5,314 bases of DNA, from assembly GCA_903837255.1 (NCBI GenBank), contig CAILTZ010000427.1, forward strand, positions 1 to 5,314, in the 5' to 3' direction. The notes under the pieces are model-generated. The model did no database searches. It was not told the DNA's origin and saw only the letters and a list, made by a program, of their open reading frames with translations. Positions 1 to 5,314 of this stretch are shown here, in pieces. The DNA is from an uncultured Pirellula sp. (GTDB lineage: Bacteria; Planctomycetota; Planctomycetia; Pirellulales; Pirellulaceae). A program made the position numbers and the translations under genes. How positions within the stretch are numbered: the first letter of the stretch is position 1; each line of letters opens with the position of its first letter.

Positions 1-338
1 TGCCTCCGATCTATTACCATGCCGATGGCTCGATCAGCGAACCGGGAGACCAGATCGCCGGACCGCCACTAGGAATCATGTCCGACATCGAATTCGAGTC
101 GATGGAGATCACACTCGAGCCTGGCGAATGCTTGACCATGTACACCGATGGGATCTTTGAAGCCCCCAACAAAGCCGGCGAGCAGTTCTCGATCAACAAA
201 GTTCGTAAGATCATCGAGAACGCCAAAGGTAAGGTCACGCCGGTGGGCGAAGAGATGATCCAGTCGGTCAAAGAGCATATCGTCGGATGCGAACAAGAAG
301 ATGATATGTGCTTGGTGATCGTCGGACGCGACCACTGA
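1..338 (+). CDS. SpoIIE/PP2C-type serine phosphatase, C-terminal fragment (5' end cut by window)
   Basis: The open frame enters from the left edge (first full codon at base 3) and gives about 111 residues before the TGA at 336-338. It matches the C-terminal half of a PPM/PP2C SpoIIE-type phosphatase domain. Visible marks are a PPIYYHADG stretch (family pattern: PP followed by a G-containing turn), a GPPLGI motif, the LEPGECLTMYTDGIFEA motif, whose Asp at 147-149 is the usual metal-binding residue, and a closing QEDDMCLVIV strand with the last metal-binding Asp pair at 300-305. Family members dephosphorylate serine or threonine on anti-sigma-factor antagonists or similar switch proteins in the cytoplasm. 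They often follow sensor domains (FHA, GAF, PAS, HAMP), but any such domain here lies outside the window. The ATG at 78 is internal to the domain and is not the start. It converges on the DHS-like gene, with 9 bases between the stops. The family call is firm; the target is unknown. Confidence 0.9.
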   Translation, partial: PPIYYHADGSISEPGDQIAGPPLGIMSDIEFESMEITLEPGECLTMYTDGIFEAPNKAGEQFSINKVRKIIENAKGKVTPVGEEMIQSVKEHIVGCEQEDDMCLVIVGRDH

Positions 339-381
339 TCAGTCGGATCACTGTCCTAGAACGTAGGCGAAGATCAGTGGT
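331..381. terminator. Possible bidirectional hairpin at the convergent gene ends
   Basis: A perfect 10-base inverted repeat, ACCACTGATC at 331-340 and GATCAGTGGT at 372-381, encloses both stop codons with a 31-base loop. With two one-base bulges the stem can be extended by about four more GC pairs (327-330 with 383-387). Being symmetrical, it could fold in the transcripts from both sides. There is no T-run after either arm, so it is not a canonical intrinsic terminator. It could instead be a 3'-end stabilising structure, or chance. Confidence 0.3.
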
Positions 382-1316
382 GCGACGATCGTCGCGTCGC
401 TGTGGATCATGAACTTGGGACACTCCGGATCGAGCTTGTTCCAGGTGATCTTTTCGTTGGGCACCGCACCGCTGTATCCGCCGTAACTGGTCTCTGCATC
501 GCTTATTTGGGCAAAATAAGCCCACCGGCGAATGTTTTCTTCGCGTAAGTCTTGGATCCACATCGGGACTGCACAGATGGCAAAGTCTCCTGCGATGCCT
601 CCGCCGATTTGGAAGAATCCGATCGGACGAACGCTCGCCAATTGCTTGTACCAACGCGCTAGATGCTCCATCTGTTGCGTACCGCTTTTGAGCGCAGAAT
701 GGCTCTTGAGCGTTCCGTCCATGACGCGCGCAGCGAACATATTCCCGAGGGTGCTGTCCTCAATCCCCGGCGAGTAGATCGGGATCTTAGCCTCCATTGC
801 AGCGATCATCCACGAATGCTCGCGGGGGATTTGATAGTGCTTTTGCAGGTCTTTTTCCTCTAGGATTCGAAACATGTATTCATAAGGAAAGTACTGCTGT
901 CCGCTGTCGGCGGCCTCTTTCCAATATTTGACGAGCCGATCTTGCATGTGCATCATGACCGTCTCGGGGATACAGGTATCGGTCACGCGGTTGTAACCGC
1001 TATCGCGCAGATCGACTTCGTCCTGGGTGCTCAGAGCTCGCCAATTCTCGATGACCCGATATTCATTGTGGGCAAAGAGATTGAACAGATCCTCTTCGAG
1101 ATTTGCAGCCGTGCATGAAATCGCATGCACTTTCCCTTTGCGAATCATCTCCGCCAGGGAGATCCCAAGCTCGGCGGTGCTCATGGCCCCGGCCAGCGAT
1201 ACCAACATCGCCCCGTGATCGTTCTCGATAAAGCTTTTGTAAGCTTTAGCGGCGGACAGTGTCTCCCGCGCGTTGTAATGCCGGAAGTGCTTATCCATGA
1301 ACGCAGTGATGCTCAT
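348..1316 (-). CDS. Deoxyhypusine synthase-family protein (DHS-like, NAD-dependent, polyamine-related)
   Basis: This 322-residue protein aligns along its length with deoxyhypusine synthase (human enzyme 369 aa), from memory. The family takes an aminobutyl group from spermidine by an NAD-dependent step and moves it to an acceptor through an imine on an active-site lysine. Visible marks are a TAANLEED stretch at residues 69-76 (NAD-site TAGGxEED in the family), IPIYSPGIEDSTLGNM around 179-193, an IGGG turn near 237-240, and SGAVPNEKITWNKL at 282-295. Lys294, Trp292 and Glu288 match human K329, W327 and E323. Three other human spermidine ligands are changed: D243 to Asn192, H288 to Asp244 and D316 to Tyr281. 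Asp307 matches the NAD-contact region near human D342. The ATG at 1316 is preferred because GAGG sits 7 bases upstream; a longer frame from TTG at 1334 adds only six residues. It is the last gene of the aceE-aceF run, 47 bases after aceF. Bacteria lack eIF5A, so a true deoxyhypusine role is unlikely. Homospermidine synthesis or another polyamine reaction is more likely, but the product cannot be read from sequence. Confidence 0.88.
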   Translation of the reverse strand: MSITAFMDKHFRHYNARETLSAAKAYKSFIENDHGAMLVSLAGAMSTAELGISLAEMIRKGKVHAISCTAANLEEDLFNLFAHNEYRVIENWRALSTQDEVDLRDSGYNRVTDTCIPETVMMHMQDRLVKYWKEAADSGQQYFPYEYMFRILEEKDLQKHYQIPREHSWMIAAMEAKIPIYSPGIEDSTLGNMFAARVMDGTLKSHSALKSGTQQMEHLARWYKQLASVRPIGFFQIGGGIAGDFAICAVPMWIQDLREENIRRWAYFAQISDAETSYGGYSGAVPNEKITWNKLDPECPKFMIHSDATIVAPLIFAYVLGQ

Positions 1317-1323
1317 CGCCAAA

Positions 1324-1327
1324 CCTC
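1324..1327 (-). promoter_or_regulatory. Ribosome binding site GAGG that decides the DHS-like start
   Basis: On the minus strand, GAGG is followed by seven bases (TTTGGCG) and then ATG at 1316. No comparable site precedes the TTG at 1334, so translation most likely starts at 1316. The site lies inside the short extension that the TTG start would add. Confidence 0.55.
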
Positions 1328-1363
1328 GATTCAAGTGTCGCTTAGGATTTTTCCTGACTACGT

Positions 1364-2809
1364 TTAGATGGCCAGCAACAAGCGGCTGGGAGCTTCCAAA
1401 TAAGCGATGATGTCGTTGAGGAACCGTGCAGCGGTTGCACCGTCAACCAACCGGTGATCGTATGCCAAACTCAGAGGCATCATCAACCGTGGCTTGATCG
1501 TATCATCAGACATCACCATCGGCATCTTTCGCGAGCGACCTACAAGCAGAATAGCCACTTCAGGGACATTGACGATCGGTGTCGAGTAAGTTCCACCGAT
1601 GGCTCCAAGGTTGCTGATGGTGAATGTTCCGCCGCGCAAATCACTTACAGCAAAGTCGTTATTTCGAACTCGGTTGGAGAGCTCAGCGAGCGAATAAGCG
1701 ATATCGGGGATCGACATTCGATCGGCATTTTTCAGGGTAGGAACGACCAATCCTCGTTCGGTGTCGATTGCGATCCCGAGGTTGACATAGTCCTTGTAGA
1801 TGATCTGCTCGTTCTCGGTATCGATCATCGCGTTCAGGGCACCGTGATGTTTCAGTGCCGTGGCTACCGCTTTGATCAAAAACGGCATTGTCGTGAGCTT
1901 AATCCCACGCGATGCATAGTCGTCCTTGCTCGATTGCCGGAATGCTTCCAGATCGGTGACATCTGCATCGTCGAAGTTGACTACGCGTGGAACAGTTGAC
2001 CAAGATTTATCCATCTGATTGGCGATCGTCTTACGGATCTTGGTCATTCGGTCGACGCGGATCGGACCATAATCGTCCGTCGCGGGTGTGCCTGGTTTCT
2101 CGACCCCTTTGGACGACGCTGCTTTTGCAGGGGACTCGGCAATGGCAGAAGCCGGAGCGCTGCTCGATGCGGGGCTGGCTGCCGGTTGCTTGGCTGTAGC
2201 AGCTTGGCCCTGATGTCTTACGATGGCCAAGACATCCTCGCGTGTGATTCGACCATGCTCTCCGGATCCGCTTATTCCGCTCAGATCGACTCCGACCTCG
2301 CGTGCAAAGCGGCGGATGGCTGGTCCGGCTGGAATGATCTCATCGGAGATTTCCGCAACGGAGCTTGCCACGGCTTGGGTAACAGCAGGTGCGACCACAG
2401 GCTTTGGGGGAGCGACGGGTTTGGGGGCCAGCGGAGCAGGTGTCGTAGCAACAGGAGCCGATGCGACGGGAGCCGTAGCTACGGGCACCGGAGTCGCTGG
2501 AGCGGGAGCTACCGGAGCGGGTGCTACTGGAGCGGGCTTGGAAGCCGTTGGTGAGGGACTTGCAGTCGCCCCCGAGGCTTCGATCGTCCCGATCAACTGC
2601 CCGACCTTGAGCGTATCCCCTTCTGCGATCGAGATACTCAGGATTTTACCAGCAAACGGACTTGGAACAGCTACGGTGGCCTTGTCGGTTTCGAGTTCCA
2701 GCAAGGATTGCTCGAACTTGACCACATCACCGACCTTGACATAGATCTCCAACACATCGCCGGATTCGACACCTTCGCCCAAGCTTGGCAATTTAATTTC
2801 TGTAGCCAT
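1364..2809 (-). CDS. aceF: Dihydrolipoyllysine-residue acetyltransferase, E2 of pyruvate dehydrogenase
   Basis: The 481-residue E2 passes the acetyl group from E1 to coenzyme A in the cytoplasmic pyruvate dehydrogenase complex and forms its structural core. Residues 1-78 are one lipoyl domain, with the lipoylated lysine Lys43 in an ETDKA motif. An Ala/Pro-rich linker covers about 80-147. The peripheral subunit-binding domain is at about 158-198 (AGPAIRRFAREVGVDL, then GSGEHGRITREDVL). A second Ala/Ser/Pro linker spans about 200-245. The acyltransferase domain runs from about 249 to the end, with GGTFTISNLG at 393-402 and the catalytic DHRLVDG motif (His452, Asp456). E. coli AceF has three lipoyl domains; this has one. 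The start at 2809 is fixed by the conserved lipoyl N-terminus (ATEIKLPSLGEGVESGDV), although no clear Shine-Dalgarno site precedes it. It lies 87 bases after aceE on the same strand, which identifies it as the pyruvate rather than the 2-oxoglutarate E2. Confidence 0.96.
   Translation of the reverse strand: MATEIKLPSLGEGVESGDVLEIYVKVGDVVKFEQSLLELETDKATVAVPSPFAGKILSISIAEGDTLKVGQLIGTIEASGATASPSPTASKPAPVAPAPVAPAPATPVPVATAPVASAPVATTPAPLAPKPVAPPKPVVAPAVTQAVASSVAEISDEIIPAGPAIRRFAREVGVDLSGISGSGEHGRITREDVLAIVRHQGQAATAKQPAASPASSSAPASAIAESPAKAASSKGVEKPGTPATDDYGPIRVDRMTKIRKTIANQMDKSWSTVPRVVNFDDADVTDLEAFRQSSKDDYASRGIKLTTMPFLIKAVATALKHHGALNAMIDTENEQIIYKDYVNLGIAIDTERGLVVPTLKNADRMSIPDIAYSLAELSNRVRNNDFAVSDLRGGTFTISNLGAIGGTYSTPIVNVPEVAILLVGRSRKMPMVMSDDTIKPRLMMPLSLAYDHRLVDGATAARFLNDIIAYLEAPSRLLLAI
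2369..2572 (-). repeat. Ala/Pro/Val-rich repetitive linker coding region in aceF
   Basis: Residues 80-147 of the E2 are almost only Ala, Pro, Val and Thr, in short degenerate units such as APVAPAP, PVATAPV and SAPVATTPAP. At DNA level this shows on the plus strand as recurring GGAGC/GGAGCGGG and GCTAC-type words, densest at about 2405-2536. Such linkers are known in E2 proteins as flexible arms that let the lipoyl domain swing between active sites. The repetition probably allows length change by slippage, which is an inference. Confidence 0.75.
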
Positions 2810-2896
2810 GGATGGTAACGCGTTCTACTTTCTTAGGGTTTTAATCGAGCAGGAGGGTTGTTTAGCAAACCAGTTACTTAGGACAGGAAAAAACGA

Positions 2897-5314
2897 TCAA
2901 GCAAACAGTGGGTTTTGTTTTTCGGGATCGTAGCCCAAATCGCCGATGGCTTGCGCGACGTCTTTGCCGGAGATCACGCCTGACTTGCTCAGGCGGTACA
3001 AGGCCGCGATGACCACCGAGGGTGCATCGACCTCAAAGTGTCGACGCAGGGCCGCGCGGGTTTCGCTTCGGCCCATGCCATCGCAGCCCAGGACGTAGTA
3101 GTCTTGGCTCAGATAAGGCATCAATTGTTCGCCGACGGCTCTGACGTTGTCGCTGGCCGAAATGATTGGGCCTGTGACGCCTTCGAGCGCGTTTTGGATG
3201 TAGCTCTTCTTGGGGGGTTGATCTGGATGGAGCATATTCCAACGTTCGACTCCTTGGGCATCTCGACGCAGTTGGGTGTAACTGGTCACGCTCCAAACAT
3301 CGCTTGAGACGTTGTACTTGTCGGCAAGAATTTTCGCAGCTTCGATGACGTGCCGCAAAATCGCGCCTGAGCCGAATAGTTGCACCCGAGCCTTGGAGCC
3401 CGAAGCCTCGACCGAGGTGAACTTGTAAATCCCCTTGATGATGCCTTCCTCAACCCCTTCGGGCATCGCGGGCATCTCGTAGTCTTCGTTATGGACGGTG
3501 ATGTAATAAATCGCCGTTTCTTGCTCCTGATATAGTCTGCGCATGCCATCGAGCACGATGACGACCGTTTCGTAGGCCCAAGCAGGATCGTAGGCTCGCA
3601 CGGTGGGAAATGCCATCGCATTGAGGTGGCTGTGGCCGTCTTGATGCTGCAAACCTTCGCCGTTGAGTGTCGTTCGCCCGGCGGTGCCGCCGATGAGGAA
3701 CCCCTTGGCCCGCATGTCTGCGGCCGCCCAAATTGAGTCCCCGACGCGTTGGAAGCCGAACATCGAGTAGTAGATGTAAAACGGAATCATGTTGATTCCG
3801 TGGGCCGAGTAAGCCGTCCCTGCGGCAACGAAACTCGACATCGAACCACACTCGGTGATCCCCTCTTCGAGGATCTGTCCGTCTTTTGCCTCTTTGTAGT
3901 AAGCGATCGAACCGGAGTCGATCGGTTCGTACAACTGACCGGCATGGGCGTAAATCCCGATCTCCTTGAACATCCCCTCCATTCCAAAGGTCCGGGACTC
4001 GTCGGGAACAATTGGAACGATGTGCGATCCAATCTTGGGATCTTTGACCAAGCGGCCGAGGAGTCTTACGAAGCCTTGGGTCGTCGAGATCGATTTGCCA
4101 TCCAACTGAATCCCCATGAACTTGCGGTAATCCTCAAGCGACGGGGTCTCGGTATGCGGATGCGAGGTTGGTCGACTGGGCAATGAGCCACCCAATGCCG
4201 CCCGCTTGTCCTTGAGATACTTGATCTCCATGCTCGACTCAGGCGGCTTGTAAAAAGGTGCATTGGAGACCTGGTCGTCGGAGATCGGAATACCGAATCG
4301 CGAGCGGAACTCAAGCAATTCCTTCTCATTCATCTCCTTTTGGTTGTGAGCGATGTTGCGTCCTTCGCCGGCCTCGCCCAACCCATAGCCCTTGATGGTC
4401 TTGGCCAAAATCACGGTCGGTTGCCCCTTGTGCTCAACGGCTGCTTTGTAGGCCGCAAAGACCTTCTCAGGATCATGCCCGCCACGGTTGAGTTTCTCGA
4501 GCTTCTCGTCCGAGTAATTCTCAACCAACTTGAGCAACTCAGGGTACTTGCCAAAGAAATGCTCGCGGATGTAAGAACCTGTCATACCTACATATTTCTG
4601 GTATTGACCGTCGACAACTTCGGTCATTCGCTGGGCGAGCAATCCGGACTCGTCGCGCTCGAGCAGAGCATCCCAGTCGCTGCCCCATATCACCTTGATC
4701 ACGTTCCATCCAGCACCTCGGAAGACTGCTTCGAGCTCTTGGATGATTTTTCCGTTTCCGCGAACAGGACCATCGAGCCGTTGAAGGTTGCAGTTGACCA
4801 CGAAGATCAAATTGTCGAGTTTCTCTCGGGAAGCCAGAGTGATTGCTCCGAGAGTCTCGGGCTCATCGCACTCGCCATCACCAAGAAATGCCCAAACCTT
4901 GCGGCCTCGCGTGTCCTTCAGACTGCGGTCGTTCAAATACTCATTGAAGCGAGCTTGGTAGATCGCCATGATTGGTCCGAGCCCCATGGAAACCGTGGGA
5001 TACTCCCAAAAATTCGGCATCAGCCACGGGTGCGGGTAGCTCGACAACCCACCCTCGGGCTGCAGTTCTCTGCGAAAGTTCTCAAGCTTGTCGATCGGCA
5101 AGCGGCCTTCGACGAACGCCCGCGAGTACATCCCCGGCGAAGCGTGACCTTGGAAGTACACCAAATCCCCCTGGTATCCAGACTCGCCCCGCCCCCTGAA
5201 AAAATGATTGAAAGCAACTTCGTAGAGGGTGGCACTGCTTGCAAACGTGCTGATGTGCCCCCCCTGACCCTTGTTCTTTTTGTTGGCCCGGACGACCATC
5301 GCCATCGCATTCCA
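2897..5314 (-). CDS. aceE: Pyruvate dehydrogenase E1 component, homodimeric type (N-terminus cut by window)
   Basis: The frame runs to the last base of the window, and 805 residues are visible. E1 decarboxylates pyruvate on thiamine diphosphate and reductively acetylates the E2 lipoyl group. The first visible residues, WNAMAMVVRANKK, align with the E. coli AceE stretch beginning near Trp88, so roughly 85-90 residues are missing; the ATG at 5305 is internal. Counting from the first visible codon, the protein shows GGHISTF and QGHASPG (His20 and His57), the thiamine diphosphate motif GDGECDEP at 145-152 through NCN at 174-176, LQRLDGPVRGN, an NIAH active-site loop at about 320-323, a PDESRTFGMEG motif at about 437-447, the ITECG glutamate at 488, and GLQHQDGHSH at 554-563. 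The fused single-chain layout is that of the E. coli-type homodimer, not the separate alpha/beta type. It ends NPLFA and is followed after 87 bases by aceF, forming an operon. No frameshift or missing key residue is seen. Confidence 0.97.
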   Translation of the reverse strand, partial: WNAMAMVVRANKKNKGQGGHISTFASSATLYEVAFNHFFRGRGESGYQGDLVYFQGHASPGMYSRAFVEGRLPIDKLENFRRELQPEGGLSSYPHPWLMPNFWEYPTVSMGLGPIMAIYQARFNEYLNDRSLKDTRGRKVWAFLGDGECDEPETLGAITLASREKLDNLIFVVNCNLQRLDGPVRGNGKIIQELEAVFRGAGWNVIKVIWGSDWDALLERDESGLLAQRMTEVVDGQYQKYVGMTGSYIREHFFGKYPELLKLVENYSDEKLEKLNRGGHDPEKVFAAYKAAVEHKGQPTVILAKTIKGYGLGEAGEGRNIAHNQKEMNEKELLEFRSRFGIPISDDQVSNAPFYKPPESSMEIKYLKDKRAALGGSLPSRPTSHPHTETPSLEDYRKFMGIQLDGKSISTTQGFVRLLGRLVKDPKIGSHIVPIVPDESRTFGMEGMFKEIGIYAHAGQLYEPIDSGSIAYYKEAKDGQILEEGITECGSMSSFVAAGTAYSAHGINMIPFYIYYSMFGFQRVGDSIWAAADMRAKGFLIGGTAGRTTLNGEGLQHQDGHSHLNAMAFPTVRAYDPAWAYETVVIVLDGMRRLYQEQETAIYYITVHNEDYEMPAMPEGVEEGIIKGIYKFTSVEASGSKARVQLFGSGAILRHVIEAAKILADKYNVSSDVWSVTSYTQLRRDAQGVERWNMLHPDQPPKKSYIQNALEGVTGPIISASDNVRAVGEQLMPYLSQDYYVLGCDGMGRSETRAALRRHFEVDAPSVVIAALYRLSKSGVISGKDVAQAIGDLGYDPEKQNPLFA

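Noticed and set aside
268..654. 128-codon minus-strand open frame, Arg-rich
   Set aside because: It overlaps the phosphatase end and the DHS-like C-terminus in another frame. The Arg-rich composition is typical of a frame shadow in GC-rich DNA.
1317..1334. TTG start for the DHS-like gene, six codons longer
   Set aside because: It has no ribosome binding site in front, whereas the ATG at 1316 has GAGG at good spacing.
1344..1355. AGGA/TCCT four-pair stem with a four-base loop between aceF and the DHS-like gene
   Set aside because: It is too short and lacks a following T-run; it is likely chance within an operon spacer.
1454..1999. 181-codon plus-strand open frame
   Set aside because: It is antisense to the E2 catalytic domain, which carries clear conserved motifs. 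The translated product looks random.
2223..2744. 173-codon plus-strand open frame rich in Gly, Ala and Thr
   Set aside because: It lies exactly antisense to the lipoyl domain and Ala/Pro linker of aceF. Its GATGAG-like repeats are the mirror of the linker codons, and no family is recognisable.
2817..2824. AACGCGTT palindrome upstream of aceF
   Set aside because: Eight-base palindromes are common by chance at this length, and no partner site is seen.
2855..2871. Small hairpin (GTTT/AAAC, loop of three) between aceE and aceF, and a T6 run just after the aceE stop
   Set aside because: The stem is only four AT-rich pairs, and the T6 run lies upstream of it rather than after it on the transcript, so it is not a terminator.
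3749..4186. 145-codon plus-strand open frame
   Set aside because: It is antisense to the conserved pyrimidine-binding region of aceE and has no recognisable domain.
5303..5305. ATG as the start of aceE
   Set aside because: The frame continues to the window edge with Trp-Asn-Ala, which matches the internal E. coli AceE sequence. The true start is outside the window.
1..5314. A novel defence, mobile or biosynthetic system
   Set aside because: Every stretch is accounted for by recognisable housekeeping or regulatory genes. There are no repeats with spacers, transposase, integrase or toxin-antitoxin motifs, or tRNA.

Overview
The window holds a convergent pair of transcription units from a bacterial chromosome. 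On the minus strand, read from right to left, are a homodimeric-type pyruvate dehydrogenase E1 gene (aceE, cut by the right edge), the dihydrolipoyl acetyltransferase E2 gene (aceF), and a gene for a deoxyhypusine synthase-family protein. The spacers are 87 and 47 bases, all three genes point the same way, and no terminator or promoter is evident between them, so they look like one operon. On the plus strand at the left edge is the C-terminal end of a SpoIIE/PP2C-type serine phosphatase. Its stop codon lies 9 bases from the stop of the last operon gene.

The E1 and E2 proteins form the core of the pyruvate dehydrogenase complex, which feeds pyruvate into the TCA cycle as acetyl-CoA. No E3 gene (dihydrolipoamide dehydrogenase) is visible, so it must lie elsewhere. 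The third gene is the least ordinary. Bacteria have no eIF5A, the substrate of true deoxyhypusine synthase. This protein keeps the catalytic lysine, tryptophan and glutamate of the family but has changed three other residues that bind spermidine in the human enzyme. It probably acts on a different polyamine or acceptor.

The organism is most likely a planctomycete, perhaps a Pirellulales-type one. This is an inference from moderate-to-high GC, the lack of a clear Shine-Dalgarno site before aceF, an E. coli-type E1 beside an E2 with a single lipoyl domain, and a DHS-like gene in a bacterium. No single marker in the window proves it.

No tRNA, rRNA, CRISPR array, insertion sequence, integrase or phage gene is visible. 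The coding density is very high, with no gene-free stretch above 90 bases. This is mostly core metabolism. The points worth a second look are the DHS-like enzyme, its linkage to pyruvate dehydrogenase, and the inverted repeats at the convergent gene ends.
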